In this document: in pieces, positions 10,327-19,336 of the stretch
How positions within the stretch are numbered: position 1 is the first letter of the stretch
Layout: each line of letters starts with the position of its first letter
NCBI RefSeq assembly: GCF_022179645.1
Contig: NZ_BPRA01000015.1
Span: 62,001-126,000 of the forward strand
Origin: Methylobacterium thuringiense
GTDB taxonomy: Bacteria > Pseudomonadota > Alphaproteobacteria > Rhizobiales > Beijerinckiaceae
Length of the DNA: 64,000 bases
Direction of reading: 5' to 3'
Translations under genes and position numbers: made by a program
Notes under the pieces: model-generated
Seen by the model: only the letters and a program-made list of their open reading frames with translations
Databases searched by the model: none
What the model was told of the DNA's origin: nothing

Positions 10327-12108
10327 ATGGCATGCACGATGGCACGCAACGCTCTTCTCCCTCGCACGGCCCCCTTCGGTGATACCGAGCGGGCGAGTCT
10401 CGACGCCGTCCTCGGCGCGGCGACACCGATCCAGCGCGCTTGGCTCGCTGGGTTCCTCGCCGGCCTCGACGCGGCCGGCGGACAGCCTGTGGCGCAGCCC
10501 GTGGCACCGCCCAAGGCCTCCGAGCCGCTGACGATCATCTTCGCGTCGGAGTCCGGGAATTGCGAGGCGCTGGCCGGCAACGTCGCCAAGCTCGCGAAGA
10601 AGCAGGGCTTCAAGCCGAAGGTGATCGACTTCGCCGACCTCGACATCGCGACCCTACAGAGCGCCGGCAAGCTCGTCGCCATCGCCGCGACCTGGGGCGA
10701 AGGCGAGCCGCCGGCCCGCGCGGTCGAGACCTACAATGCGCTCATGGGTGACGGAGCACCGCGGCTCGACGGCGTCGAGTTCGGCGTCCTGGCGCTCGGC
10801 GACACTTCCTATGCGGAGTTCTGCTCCATCGGGAAGAACCTCGATGCGCGTTTCGAGGCGCTCGGCGGCAAGCGGGCCTACGACCGCGCCGACCTCGACC
10901 TCGACTTCGACAAGCCGGCCGCCGACTGGATCAAGGGCGCGCTGAAGGCGCTGGCCCCGGCGGAGGTCGCCTCCGACAACGTCGTCGCCATCGATTTCGC
11001 CCGCAGCACTTCGCAGGACGAGGACGAGGAGCCGAGCCGCGATCCCGTCGTGGTCGAGGTGATCGAGCACGTGAACCTGAACTCCTCCCGCTCCAAGAAG
11101 GAGACGATCCACCTCGCGCTGGAATTCGCGGATGGCGCACCGGCCTACGAGCCGGGCGATTCCCTCGAGATCTACCCCGAGAACGACCCGCAGCTCGTCG
11201 AGGAGATCCTGAGCGCCACCGGGCTCACCGGCGACGAGGCCCTGCGCAAGGCGCTGCTCTCCGAGCGCGACATCACCACGCTCTCGGCCGCCACCGTGGA
11301 GCGCTTCGCCAAGGCCACGGGCCACACGGATGCCCAAAAATTCATCGAGAGCGGCGAGGTGAAGGCGTGGCTCGAAGGCCGGCACCTGATCGACCTGATC
11401 GAGGCCTATCCGGCCGCGCTCACCGCCGAGCATCTCAACACCATCACCCGGCCCCTGCCGCCGCGCGCCTATTCCATAGCCTCATCGCGAAAGGAAGTCG
11501 GCGACGAGGTGCATCTGGTCATCGCCGCGGTGCGCTACACGACGCATGACAGGGCACGCACCGGTGTAGCCTCGACGCATGTCGCCGACCGCATCAGCAA
11601 CGGCGCCAAGCTGCGCGTGCGGCTGAAGCCGAACAAGCATTTCCGCCTGCCGAGCGACCCGGCCACCGACATCATCATGGTCGGCCCCGGCACCGGCGTC
11701 GCGCCGTTCCGCGCCTTCGTGCAGGAGCGCCGCGCCACCGAGGCGCCCGGCCGCTCGTGGCTGTTCTACGGCGACCAGCACTTCACGCACGACTTCCTCT
11801 ACCAGCTCGAATGGCAGGAAGCCCTCGAAGACCGCTCGCTGAGCAGGATCGACGTCGCCTTCTCCCGCGACCAGCCCGAGAAGATCTACGTCCAAGACCG
11901 GATCGACCAGCACGGCCAGGAGCTGGTCGAATGGCTAGACGGCGGCGCCGCGTTCTACGTCTGCGGCGATGCCAAGAACATGGCCAAGGACGTCCGCGCC
12001 GCGGTGGTCCGCGTCTTCTCCAAGCATAAGGGCCTGAGCGACGCCGACGCGGAAGCTCATGTCGCAGGGCTCGAGCGGGCCCGACGCTACCAGCAGGACG
12101 TTTACTGA
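10327..12108 (+). CDS. cysJ: Sulfite reductase (NADPH) flavoprotein, alpha component
   Basis: 593 residues. A flavodoxin-like FMN domain begins near residue 68 (TIIFASESGNCEALAG; ATWGEGEPP; LGDTSYAEFC). It is followed by the connecting and FAD domains (EPGDSLEIYP; RAYSIASS) and an NADPH domain (GPGTGVAPFRAF; FYGDQ; YVCGDAKNMAKDV), ending in the diagnostic RYQQDVY. It passes electrons from NADPH via FAD and FMN to CysI. ATG 10339 is an alternative start. It probably forms one transcription unit with cysI, 182 nt downstream. Confidence 0.94.
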   Translation: MACTMARNALLPRTAPFGDTERASLDAVLGAATPIQRAWLAGFLAGLDAAGGQPVAQPVAPPKASEPLTIIFASESGNCEALAGNVAKLAKKQGFKPKVIDFADLDIATLQSAGKLVAIAATWGEGEPPARAVETYNALMGDGAPRLDGVEFGVLALGDTSYAEFCSIGKNLDARFEALGGKRAYDRADLDLDFDKPAADWIKGALKALAPAEVASDNVVAIDFARSTSQDEDEEPSRDPVVVEVIEHVNLNSSRSKKETIHLALEFADGAPAYEPGDSLEIYPENDPQLVEEILSATGLTGDEALRKALLSERDITTLSAATVERFAKATGHTDAQKFIESGEVKAWLEGRHLIDLIEAYPAALTAEHLNTITRPLPPRAYSIASSRKEVGDEVHLVIAAVRYTTHDRARTGVASTHVADRISNGAKLRVRLKPNKHFRLPSDPATDIIMVGPGTGVAPFRAFVQERRATEAPGRSWLFYGDQHFTHDFLYQLEWQEALEDRSLSRIDVAFSRDQPEKIYVQDRIDQHGQELVEWLDGGAAFYVCGDAKNMAKDVRAAVVRVFSKHKGLSDADAEAHVAGLERARRYQQDVY

Positions 12109-12120
12109 CAAAACGGACGG

Positions 12121-12160
12121 ATGGGACGATCGTCCCGCCTGTCCCAGGCCGTCCCACGCT
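12121..12160 (-). repeat. GGGAC hairpin repeat, copy B
   Basis: The reverse complement of this 40-nt segment matches 6178-6217 at about 34 positions and preserves the GGGACG/CGTCCC hairpin with loop AT in place of CC. It sits in the 182-nt gap between cysJ and cysI, just after the cysJ stop. Confidence 0.7.
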
Positions 12161-12290
12161 CCGGTCGGAGCTTGGCGGCGGTTTCCGCGAAGCCGGACGG
12201 TGTTTTCGAGGACGCCGCCTCGCGCGGCCATCTCGGAATGAGATGGTCCGGCAGCGGCAGCCGATCAACACGTGACCGACAGAGATCACC

Positions 12291-14126
12291 ATGGACGATC
12301 ACAAGCCGATCGATACCGCTGACGGCCCGGCCGTCGAGACACCCGGTTCGGGCGCACGCCGCTACGAGACGCCGCCGACCGGCCGTCCGATCGACGACCC
12401 GCAGGCCGCCAAGGAGGCCGGGCTCGCCCATAACGAGCATCTCAAGATCGGCAGCCGCTTCCTGCGCGGGGGCCTCGCCGACGGGCTCCTGAAACACGCC
12501 ACCGGCGCGATCTCGGACGATGACGGACAGCTCGTGAAATTCCACGGGATGTACATGCAGGACGACAGGGATCTCCGGCCCGAGCGGACGAAGAAGAAGC
12601 TCGACAAGGCCTACAGCTTCATGATCCGCCTGCGCATCGCGGGCGGCGTCGTGACGCCGAAGCAGTGGCTGATCCTCGACGACATCGCCACGACCTACGC
12701 CAACGGCACCCTGCGGGCGACGACGCGCCAGACCTTCCAGTATCACGGCGTGATCAAGTCGAACCTCAAGCGGACCATGGCCGCGATCGACTCGTCCCTG
12801 CTCGACACCATCGCCGCCTGCGGCGACGTCAACCGCAACGTCATGACTGCGACGAACCCGGCGCAGTCCGGCGCGCACAAGACCGCTTACGATCTCGGCA
12901 AGGAGATCTCGGACAGCCTCCTGCCGAAGACCAACGCCTGGCGCGAGATCTGGCTCGACGGCGAGAAGGTCGTCGGCGGCGAGGAGGAGTTCGAACCGGT
13001 CTACGGCAAGACCTACCTGCCGCGGAAATTCAAGATCATCATCGCCGTGCCGCCCTCGAACGAGGTCGACGTGTTCGCGCACGATCTCGGCTTCATCGCG
13101 ATCCTCGACAAGGCAAACAAGGTCACGGGCTGGAACGTCACCGTCGGCGGCGGCATGGGCATGACCCACGGCGAGACCGACACCTTCCCGCGCACCGCCG
13201 ACGTGATGGGCTTCTGTCAGCCGGAGGATGCCCTGAAGGTCGCGGAGGCGGTGATGACCGTCCAGCGCGACTGGGGCAACCGCAAGAGCCGCAAGAACGC
13301 GCGCCTGAAGTACACGATCGAGCGCTACGGCCTCGACGCCTTCCGGGCCGAGGTCGAGAACCGCATCGACAAGAAACTCGAAGCCCCGAAGCCGTATAGA
13401 TTCGACGGCAACGGCGACCGCTACGGCTGGACCGAGGGCGACGACGGCCGCCACCACCTGACGCTCTACGTGCCGTCGGGCCGGGTGAAGGACATCGACG
13501 GCGGCCCGCAGTTCCTCGCAGGCCTGCGCCGGATCGCCCAGGTGCACGAGGGCGACTTCCGCCTCACCGGCAACCAGAACGTCATCATCGCCAACGTCCC
13601 ATCGGAGAAGCGCGCGGAGATCGAGGCGCTGGTCGACGAATACGGCCTGACCAAGGGCGCGGGCGCGCTGCGCCGCAACTCCATGGCCTGCGTCTCGCTG
13701 CCGACCTGCGGCCTCGCGCTCGCCGAAAGCGAGCGCTACCTGCCGAGCCTCATCGACGAACTCGAGGAGAGCCTGGAGCGCAACGGCCTCAAGGACGACG
13801 AGATCACCATCCGCATGACCGGCTGCCCCAACGGCTGCGCCCGGCCCTACATCGCCGAGATCGGCCTCGTCGGTCGCGGCCCCGAGCGCTACCACCTTTA
13901 TCTCGGCGCCGCCTTCGACGGCTCGCGACTCGGCAAGCTCTATGCAGAAGACGTGGACGCCTCGGCGATCAAGACCACGCTCGATCCGCTTTTTGCGGAT
14001 TACGCCAAGGGCCGGCAAAACGGCGAACGTTTCGGAGACTTCCTGATCCGCTCCGGCCACGTCGCCAAGACGACGAATGGGCCCGATTTCCACGAGCGGA
14101 TCGGCGCGTTGAAGCCGGCGGCCTGA
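12291..14126 (+). CDS. cysI: Sulfite reductase hemoprotein, beta component
   Basis: 611 residues, larger than E. coli CysI but in the normal range for alphaproteobacteria. It has two ferredoxin-like nitrite/sulfite reductase repeats and a siroheme-[4Fe-4S] domain. The four cluster cysteines are visible as Cys467 and Cys473 (ACVSLPTCGLALAE) and Cys512 and Cys516 (TGCPNGCARP). Arg/Lys-rich siroheme-binding segments such as RATTRQTFQYHG are also present. It reduces sulfite to sulfide with six electrons from CysJ. A perfect 12-bp hairpin follows the stop. Confidence 0.95.
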   Translation: MDDHKPIDTADGPAVETPGSGARRYETPPTGRPIDDPQAAKEAGLAHNEHLKIGSRFLRGGLADGLLKHATGAISDDDGQLVKFHGMYMQDDRDLRPERTKKKLDKAYSFMIRLRIAGGVVTPKQWLILDDIATTYANGTLRATTRQTFQYHGVIKSNLKRTMAAIDSSLLDTIAACGDVNRNVMTATNPAQSGAHKTAYDLGKEISDSLLPKTNAWREIWLDGEKVVGGEEEFEPVYGKTYLPRKFKIIIAVPPSNEVDVFAHDLGFIAILDKANKVTGWNVTVGGGMGMTHGETDTFPRTADVMGFCQPEDALKVAEAVMTVQRDWGNRKSRKNARLKYTIERYGLDAFRAEVENRIDKKLEAPKPYRFDGNGDRYGWTEGDDGRHHLTLYVPSGRVKDIDGGPQFLAGLRRIAQVHEGDFRLTGNQNVIIANVPSEKRAEIEALVDEYGLTKGAGALRRNSMACVSLPTCGLALAESERYLPSLIDELEESLERNGLKDDEITIRMTGCPNGCARPYIAEIGLVGRGPERYHLYLGAAFDGSRLGKLYAEDVDASAIKTTLDPLFADYAKGRQNGERFGDFLIRSGHVAKTTNGPDFHERIGALKPAA

Positions 14127-14145
14127 CCGGATCGATTACCGACTA

Positions 14146-14177
14146 GGGAGATCGCGACAAATCCATCGCGATCTCCC
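14146..14177 (+). terminator. Hairpin terminator after cysI
   Basis: A perfect 12-bp stem, GGGAGATCGCGA with its complement, and an 8-nt loop lie 19 nt after the cysI stop. A distinct T-run is lacking, so termination efficiency is uncertain. Confidence 0.6.
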
Positions 14178-14329
14178 CGAAATTAATCCGCCACCGTATC
14201 GAGAATTTCGAGAACGACGCCCATAAACCTTAACAAGACATTACATATTGAAATCGCAATCTTCGACTGTCGCCGGATGACGATGCCGTTATAACGATTT
14301 GGTAAGCATCTTCGTCTTGCGAGGCGGAA

Positions 14330-14731
14330 ATGGATCAAACAGTCGATCTTATTAAATCAAAAGAACTCAATCACAATTTATTTACAGTCGAAGAAGTCCA
14401 GCGCATGATTGCGCAGACTCGCGATTATCCGGTCGATGGCCAAAAACCGATCAACATTCAGATCAATGTCGGCGGTGACAACGCCCGCGGGCGCAGTCGC
14501 AAGGACGAGACGGGCTTCGCCATCGCCCGCTCGAAACTGTTCTGGATCGTCGTGGCGCTGTCGGTCTCCGCGGCCATTTCCTATGCGCGAACGCGTGTCA
14601 TCTGCCAGTCCTTCAAGGACAGCGGACGGTCCTTCTACGGCATGGGTGTGGACCGCTGCATCGGCGTGCTGATCAAGCAGCCTTTCGAGAAGGTGGCCGA
14701 CCAGCTCGAGGCGCTCAATCGGAGCTATTAG
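14330..14731 (+). CDS. Hypothetical single-pass membrane protein
   Basis: 133 residues, not recognised. The N-terminal 60 residues are polar, with a possible VEEVQRMIAQTRDY helix. One transmembrane segment follows at about residues 69-86 (LFWIVVALSVSAAISYA) and then a Cys-containing C-terminal domain (VICQSF, DRCIGVLIKQPF). A GAGGCGG ribosome site precedes the ATG. The upstream 200 nt and the first codons are AT-rich compared with the surroundings. The TAG stop codon forms the first bases of a dispersed structured repeat. Confidence 0.7.
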   Translation: MDQTVDLIKSKELNHNLFTVEEVQRMIAQTRDYPVDGQKPINIQINVGGDNARGRSRKDETGFAIARSKLFWIVVALSVSAAISYARTRVICQSFKDSGRSFYGMGVDRCIGVLIKQPFEKVADQLEALNRSY

Positions 14732-14834
14732 AGCGCTTTCCGACCAGGTGGATACCGGTTGGTCGAAAGAAAGCGCGGCAAAACAAAGTCTTAGAGACGC
14801 CGAGCCGATGCAATCGGATCGGATACGGCTCTAG
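14729..14834 (+). repeat. About 105-bp structured dispersed repeat, copy 1
   Basis: It begins AGAGCGCTTTCCGACCA and ends CGGCTCTAG. It folds into two hairpins: an 8+7 bp stem around CTTTC-CGACCA, and a second arm CTTAGAG/CTCTA enclosing a CCGATgcaATCGG stem. The other copies are at 23050-23153 and 52966-53072, all in the same orientation. A 31-nt truncated copy of the left end follows directly at 14833-14863. Confidence 0.85.
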
Positions 14835-14863
14835 AGTACTTTCCGACCAGGTGGATACCGGTC
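14833..14863 (+). repeat. Truncated second copy of the 105-bp repeat
   Basis: AGAGTACTTTCCGACCAGG and about 11 more bases repeat the first 30 nt of the preceding copy, then the similarity stops in the middle of hairpin 1. It suggests tandem duplication followed by decay. Confidence 0.7.
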
Positions 14864-15309
14864 GTAGCCGATAGGCCGTGCGGCAGCCGCCCCAGTCGCG
14901 GACGCGGGACACATCGATCTGGCGCCATCACGACCTGAACGCCGATCTCGCGGCGATACGCCTGGACCGTCAAGGGTCGGGTCGAACGTGATGCAGTACG
15001 CGCGCGCGTCGCGTCGAGGAAGCCAGCACTCATCGCCGCCGGGTTCTGCACAGTGGTGGTAGCGCCTGCATCTGCGAGCGAATGCCCGTGAACCCCATCT
15101 GCATGCGGCCGCCATCGGACGTAGTGTTGCGATCGAGCCGCCGATATCGCCGATCGCGGCGGGTACGTGGCCTCGATCGTCATCTCTTGCGCCACGCCCG
15201 CAAACCAGTACGAGGCCGGACATGCGGCCCGATGGGACCGGATCGGGGTCATTGCGTTGACAAGGGGTCGTTTTTTGACGCGACCGGTCTCGGTCTCTAA
15301 GCTCGACCG
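14864..15309. other. Gene-free interval upstream of the TetR gene
   Basis: About 445 nt after the repeats. No ORF on either strand has recognisable protein content, and it may be a decayed gene. Near its end lie a TTGACA hexamer (15257) and a short dyad GGTCG-N10-CGACC (15266-15285), which could be promoter and operator for the TetR-type regulator. Confidence 0.45.
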
Positions 15310-15939
15310 ATGACTATCGCCGCCGATCCGATCCACCCACTCGCCGAGGAGAGCGCACCGACGACCCGCTGCCGTATCATCGCGACGGCGGAACAGTCGT
15401 TCCGCGAGATCGGCTATCAGAAGACCACTGTCGCCGACATCGCCAAGACGCTCAAGATGAGCCCCGCCAACGTCTACCGGTTCTTCGACTCGAAGAAGGC
15501 GATCAACGAGGCCGTCGTCGGCCGCCTGACCCGCGAGGTCGAGGTGCTGATCCTGGCGATCGCCGAGGCGCCCGGCCTCAGCGCCGCCGACCGCCTCTCG
15601 GAGATGATCACCGCGCTTCACCGCGACTGCCTCGAGCGCTGCGAAGCGTTCCCGCGCATGCACGAGATGGTCGAGGCGGCAATGAGGGAGAGCTGGGCGG
15701 TTTGCCGGCACCACGTCGACAGCATCGTCGCCGTCTTCGAACGGATCATCAGTGAGGGCGTGAGACGCGGCGAGTTCGCGGTCGCGGATACGGGCCTCGC
15801 CGCCGCCTGCGTCCACGCGGCGATCGTGCGCTACTGCCATCCGGTACTGGTCAGCCAGTGCCCCGAGGCTCCGGTGCCGCCGCTCGACGCGATGATCGCG
15901 TTTCTGCTCAGAGGGCTGACGCCGGCTCGCCGACCGTAG
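15310..15939 (+). CDS. TetR/AcrR family transcriptional regulator
   Basis: 209 residues. The N-terminal HTH is typical: CRIIATAEQSFREIGYQKTTVADIAKTLKMSPANVYRFF, split here as helix 1, the TTVADIAKTL helix and the recognition helix SPANVYRFFDSK. The C-terminal ligand domain is divergent and Cys-containing, so no effector can be named. A TetR C-terminal subtype found with RND efflux in Rhizobiales is possible, but no transport genes lie next to it. It ends one base before the convergent ppx stop. Confidence 0.9.
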   Translation: MTIAADPIHPLAEESAPTTRCRIIATAEQSFREIGYQKTTVADIAKTLKMSPANVYRFFDSKKAINEAVVGRLTREVEVLILAIAEAPGLSAADRLSEMITALHRDCLERCEAFPRMHEMVEAAMRESWAVCRHHVDSIVAVFERIISEGVRRGEFAVADTGLAAACVHAAIVRYCHPVLVSQCPEAPVPPLDAMIAFLLRGLTPARRP

Positions 15940-15940
15940 A

Positions 15941-17104
15941 CTAGCGGTAACGGCCCCGGCGCCAGACGCCGTCCTCGCGCATCATGTTCATCAGCAGGCC
16001 CTCGCGCAGGCCGCGGTCGGCGATGCGCAGGCGCTCGGAGGGAAACACCCGGCGGATCGCCTCCAGGATCGCGCAGCCGGCCAGCACGAGGTCGGCCCGG
16101 TCGCGGCCGATGCAGGGGTTGTCCGCACGCTGGTCGAGCCGCGTGTCGAGCAGGTCCTCGATCGCCTCGGTGACCTCGAAATCGGCCATCCAGAGCCCAT
16201 CGACCCGCCGCCGCTCGTAGCGCGGCAGGCGCAGATGCATCGCGGCGAGCGTCGTGACGGTGCCCGAGGTGCCGAGCAGGTGGAAATACGGCGCGGTCGC
16301 CGCGGCCGCCGCCCGGATCGCGAAGGGCGCGAGCAGGTCGCCGACCTCCTCGACCATGCCCTCGAACATCATCCGCGTGACCTCGGAGCCGCCATGCTTC
16401 TCGGCGAGCGTCACCACGCCGACGGGGAGCGAATCCCAGGCGCGGATGCGCAGGGTCGGATCGGTGGAGGGATTGGTCGCGGCACCGTCGAGCCAGGCGA
16501 TCTCGGTGGACCCGCCGCCGATATCGAAGATCACCACCGATTCCGCGCTCGGGTCGGCCAGCGCCGCGCATCCCGTCACCGCGAGATAGGCCTCGGTCTG
16601 CCGGTCGACGATCTCGAGATCGAGGCCGACCTCCCGGCGCACCTGGTCCACGAATTCGGCGCCGTTCACGGCGAGCCGGCAGGCCTCGGTGGCGATGACC
16701 TTCGAGCGGACGACGCCGCGGGCCTCCATCTTCACCCGGCAGATGCGCAAAGCCTCGACCGTCCGGTCGATGGCGACCGGGCTCAGCCGGTCGGAGGAAC
16801 TCAGGCCCTCGCCGAGACGTACGATGCGCGAGAAGGCGTCGATGACCCGGAAGCCGTGCGAGGCCGGCTCGGCGACCAGCAGCCGGCAATTGTTGGTGCC
16901 GAGATCGAGGGCGGCGTAGGCCCCGCGCCGGCTCGTGCGCAGGGGCGCCGGCCGATCCGCGTAGGACGATTCGGCGGCGGGACGGCTGCCTTGGGCGAAC
17001 GCCGTTCCCTCACGCGGAATCTGCGGCATCGCACCGGTACGAGCCGGCATCACGGCCGAACCGGCCGCCAGGCCGGTTGCGGCGCTCTCATCCCTCATCG
17101 GCAA
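15941..17104 (-). CDS. ppx: Exopolyphosphatase / pppGpp phosphohydrolase family protein
   Basis: 387 residues. After a non-conserved 60-residue N-terminal extension, the ASKHA motifs appear: ALDLGTNNCRLLVAEP (phosphate 1), IATEACRLAVNG, FDIGGGSTEIAWLDG (phosphate 2) and GTSGTVTTLAAMHLRLP. The protein is short, lacking the C-terminal HD-like region of E. coli Ppx/GppA. Family members remove terminal phosphates from polyphosphate or pppGpp. The start could be further downstream, given the weak N-terminus. Confidence 0.9.
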   Translation of the reverse strand: MPMRDESAATGLAAGSAVMPARTGAMPQIPREGTAFAQGSRPAAESSYADRPAPLRTSRRGAYAALDLGTNNCRLLVAEPASHGFRVIDAFSRIVRLGEGLSSSDRLSPVAIDRTVEALRICRVKMEARGVVRSKVIATEACRLAVNGAEFVDQVRREVGLDLEIVDRQTEAYLAVTGCAALADPSAESVVIFDIGGGSTEIAWLDGAATNPSTDPTLRIRAWDSLPVGVVTLAEKHGGSEVTRMMFEGMVEEVGDLLAPFAIRAAAAATAPYFHLLGTSGTVTTLAAMHLRLPRYERRRVDGLWMADFEVTEAIEDLLDTRLDQRADNPCIGRDRADLVLAGCAILEAIRRVFPSERLRIADRGLREGLLMNMMREDGVWRRGRYR

Positions 17105-17260
17105 AGCCGGATCCTCAGGGTCTCGGCTGCGGCAGGCAGCCGGCCGTCAACTTGTGCACGACGCTACAGGCGTTGTTAAGAAACGCAAAGACTCCTTCGC
17201 TTCCCTTTGCGCGTCCCTTTGCGCATCGCTTCGCGCGCACCCCCCGGCAGCCAAGATGTG

Positions 17261-17734
17261 TCAGACCATCGCCTTGGCGGCGCTGTTGGCGCGGGGGATC
17301 GGCCGGAGAAGGCTCTTCACCTGAGAAAACGGGCGCGGCCGGTTGATGACCTCGTCGAGGCGCGACCACAGCGTCTTCGGCGAGAACGGCTTCGCGATGA
17401 TCTCGTTGACGCCGAGCGAGATCGCCCGGTCGACGACGTTGCGGCGGGGCTGGGCCAGCATCAGGATGATCGGCACCGTCGGCGACGGCGAGGTCGTCGG
17501 CGTACGCGCCAGACGAATGAACTCCTCGCCCGACAGGATGGCGAGGTCCCAGTCCAGGATGGTGAGGTCCGGCTTGCTCTCGGCGAGCACGCCGAGCGCT
17601 TCCGCGCCATCCGGAGCTTCCAATACGCGCTTGATCCCGACACGCAGGAGCATGTCGCGCACCGTGCGGCGGATGTAGAGGCTCTCGTCCACGACGAGGG
17701 CGGAGAGATCGGGGAATGTCGGGGTCGCGATCAC
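17261..17734 (-). CDS. Stand-alone response regulator receiver protein
   Basis: 157 residues, one CheY-like domain with a short basic C-terminal tail (RPIPRANSAAKAMV). The phosphoacceptor is Asp61 in TILDWDL, the acidic pair is Asp16-Glu17 in VVDES, and the conserved lysine is Lys115 in AKPFSPKTLW. The usual Thr/Ser after strand 4 is replaced by a non-hydroxyl residue (Leu93 in LMLAQ by my alignment). No output domain and no adjacent kinase are present, so it is probably a phosphorelay or motor-type partner of a distant histidine kinase. Confidence 0.88.
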   Translation of the reverse strand: MIATPTFPDLSALVVDESLYIRRTVRDMLLRVGIKRVLEAPDGAEALGVLAESKPDLTILDWDLAILSGEEFIRLARTPTTSPSPTVPIILMLAQPRRNVVDRAISLGVNEIIAKPFSPKTLWSRLDEVINRPRPFSQVKSLLRPIPRANSAAKAMV

Positions 17735-18074
17735 GGGCGCGATCCTCGGTGGACGTGGCGGCTTGCCGTCACCCTAGGGCCGAGGTCGTTTGCGCTTTCC
17801 TAATTGCCCCCGCGCGACCGCTCGGCCGACCCGGCGGCGCACTCGAGATGACGCAGGTTTGCAACGCCTCCGCCCGTCGCCCACGAAATTCGCCGGGTTG
17901 AGCCTGTCCATTAACAGAAGGTCCTTGCGGCGCGGTCGGGATTGCGTCAGGACTGAGGCGTTGCTCTCGGTTACCGCGGCCGATGGTGATGGTGGCGTGG
18001 GCGCATCTTGTGCGGAACAGGGTGCACACGGTCTTTCGACAAGATGGTCAGCGGTCGGGTTTTGCGAGCTTTCT
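17735..18074. other. Gene-free interval, likely cold-shock gene leader
   Basis: About 340 nt between divergent genes. No protein-like ORF is seen. Cold-shock genes often have long 5' leaders, and this interval would hold that leader and both promoters. Confidence 0.45.
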
Positions 18075-18869
18075 ATGGGACGTGGTCGTGATTTCAGGGG
18101 GTCGCCGAAGCGCGGCTTCGATGAGGGTGGAGCAGAGCCGCGTTGGCCTGACCAGCTCCCTCCCAGCAGTGGCGGATTTGGCGGCGGTGGTTTCGGCGGC
18201 GGCGGCGGTGGTTTCGACCGCGGCCCGCCCCGGGCGGCTGCCCCTCCGACGGGTCCGGAGCGTGATGCGACGGTCAAGTGGTTCAACAAGGAAAAGGGCT
18301 TCGGCTTCGTCGAACTCGGCGACGGCTCGGGCGACGCTTTCCTGCACATCCGCGCAGTCGAGGCCGCCGGTCACGACGACCTGCAGCCGGGCACCCGCCT
18401 GACGGTCCAGACCGCGCAGGGCCAGAAGGGTCCTCAGGTCACGGCCGTGACCAGCGTCGACACCTCGACGGCTGAAGCCGCTCCCCCGCGTCGCGAAGCC
18501 CGGCCTGCCGGTCGCTTCGGCGGCGACGATCGCGGCGGCGGTTATGGCGCCGGCGGTGGTGGCTATGGCGCTGGCGGCGGTGGTGGCGGCTACGGCGGCG
18601 ATCGCTTCGGCGGCGGTGGCGGTGGCGGTGGCGGTGGACGTATCGCCAGCGGTCCTTCGGTCGAGATGACCGGAACCGTGAAGTGGTACGACCCAGCTAA
18701 GGGCTTCGGCTTCGTCTCGGTCAACGACGGCGGCAAGGACGTGTTCGTCCATCGCTCCGCCCTCTCCCGCGCGGGTCTCGAATCCCTCGCGGAAGGCCAG
18801 ACGGTCACGCTCGGCGTGATCGACGGCCAGAAGGGCCGCGAGGCCCAGAGCGTCAGCGTCGATTACTGA
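18075..18869 (+). CDS. Double cold-shock-domain protein with Gly-rich linkers
   Basis: 264 residues. Two cold-shock domains are present, at about 64-125 (ATVKWFNKEKGFGFVELGDG, with RNP2-like DAFLHI) and about 198-262 (GTVKWYDPAKGFGFVSVNDG, with DVFVHRSAL). They are joined by a Gly-rich, Arg-containing linker, and a similar Gly-rich stretch precedes the first domain. It should bind single-stranded RNA or DNA and act as an RNA chaperone. ATG 18075 is chosen since the sequence MGRGRDFRG is a typical start for this family in Methylobacterium. The upstream frame is open but unconserved. A strong terminator follows. Confidence 0.92.
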   Translation: MGRGRDFRGSPKRGFDEGGAEPRWPDQLPPSSGGFGGGGFGGGGGGFDRGPPRAAAPPTGPERDATVKWFNKEKGFGFVELGDGSGDAFLHIRAVEAAGHDDLQPGTRLTVQTAQGQKGPQVTAVTSVDTSTAEAAPPRREARPAGRFGGDDRGGGYGAGGGGYGAGGGGGGYGGDRFGGGGGGGGGGRIASGPSVEMTGTVKWYDPAKGFGFVSVNDGGKDVFVHRSALSRAGLESLAEGQTVTLGVIDGQKGREAQSVSVDY

Positions 18870-18890
18870 TCGACGCGACCAACGGAATCG

Positions 18891-18924
18891 AGAGCCGCGA
18901 TCCGGGAGACCGGATCGCGGCTCT
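18891..18924 (+). terminator. Rho-independent terminator of the cold-shock gene
   Basis: A perfect 15-bp stem AGAGCCGCGATCCGG with a GAGA tetraloop is followed by TTTCGTTT, 21 nt after the stop codon. Confidence 0.93.
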
Positions 18925-19045
18925 TTTCGTTTGTAGACTGCTTGGCTCGACGGCGGCAGCTAGACCGCCGCCATAGTCGCGCTGGGTTTCGGATCGATCA
19001 TCGACGGCCGTCGGCACACCTGAACGGCCGGCCACGGATCAGCGC

Positions 19046-19336
19046 GTGAGCATCTCTCAACCCGATCGCCGTCTGGCTCTTCTGATCGCCCTGGCACTCG
19101 GGGTCTCCCCTGCATGCGCGGAAGACTTCACCGGCTTCTATGCCGGAGTGAATGCCGGCTACGCCTTCGATCGCGAGCGGCACGCGCAAGCTGCATCGAG
19201 CGCTTTTCCGGGAGCACCTTCAGCAGGCGGCAATGCCGAAGGTCTGCCCCCGAGCGCCCTGTCCGCATCGCAATCCCCGGCGATGCGCGGCTCCCGCGCC
19301 GAACGGCCCCCGCAACCTGATCTCCCCACGAGATGA
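19046..19336 (+). CDS. Small exported protein with a porin-like N-terminus
   Basis: 96 residues from a GTG. The signal peptide is RLALLIALALGVSPACA, cleaved before EDFTGFY. The next residues, FTGFYAGVNAGYAFD, are exactly the kind of first beta-strand seen in Omp25/Omp31-type outer membrane proteins. The barrel is absent: the remainder is Ala/Pro/Ser-rich and disordered, ending after about 75 residues. It is either a genuine short secreted protein or the stump of a decayed outer membrane protein gene. The GTG start lacks a clear ribosome site. Confidence 0.55.
   Translation: MSISQPDRRLALLIALALGVSPACAEDFTGFYAGVNAGYAFDRERHAQAASSAFPGAPSAGGNAEGLPPSALSASQSPAMRGSRAERPPQPDLPTR

Noticed and set aside
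12102-14093. Long minus-strand frame opposite cysI
   Set aside because: Antisense shadow with repetitive Val/Arg/Leu composition; cysI on the plus strand is unmistakable.
14864-15309. Possible gene between the repeat and the TetR gene
   Set aside because: Several overlapping frames exist, but none has a ribosome site or protein-like composition.
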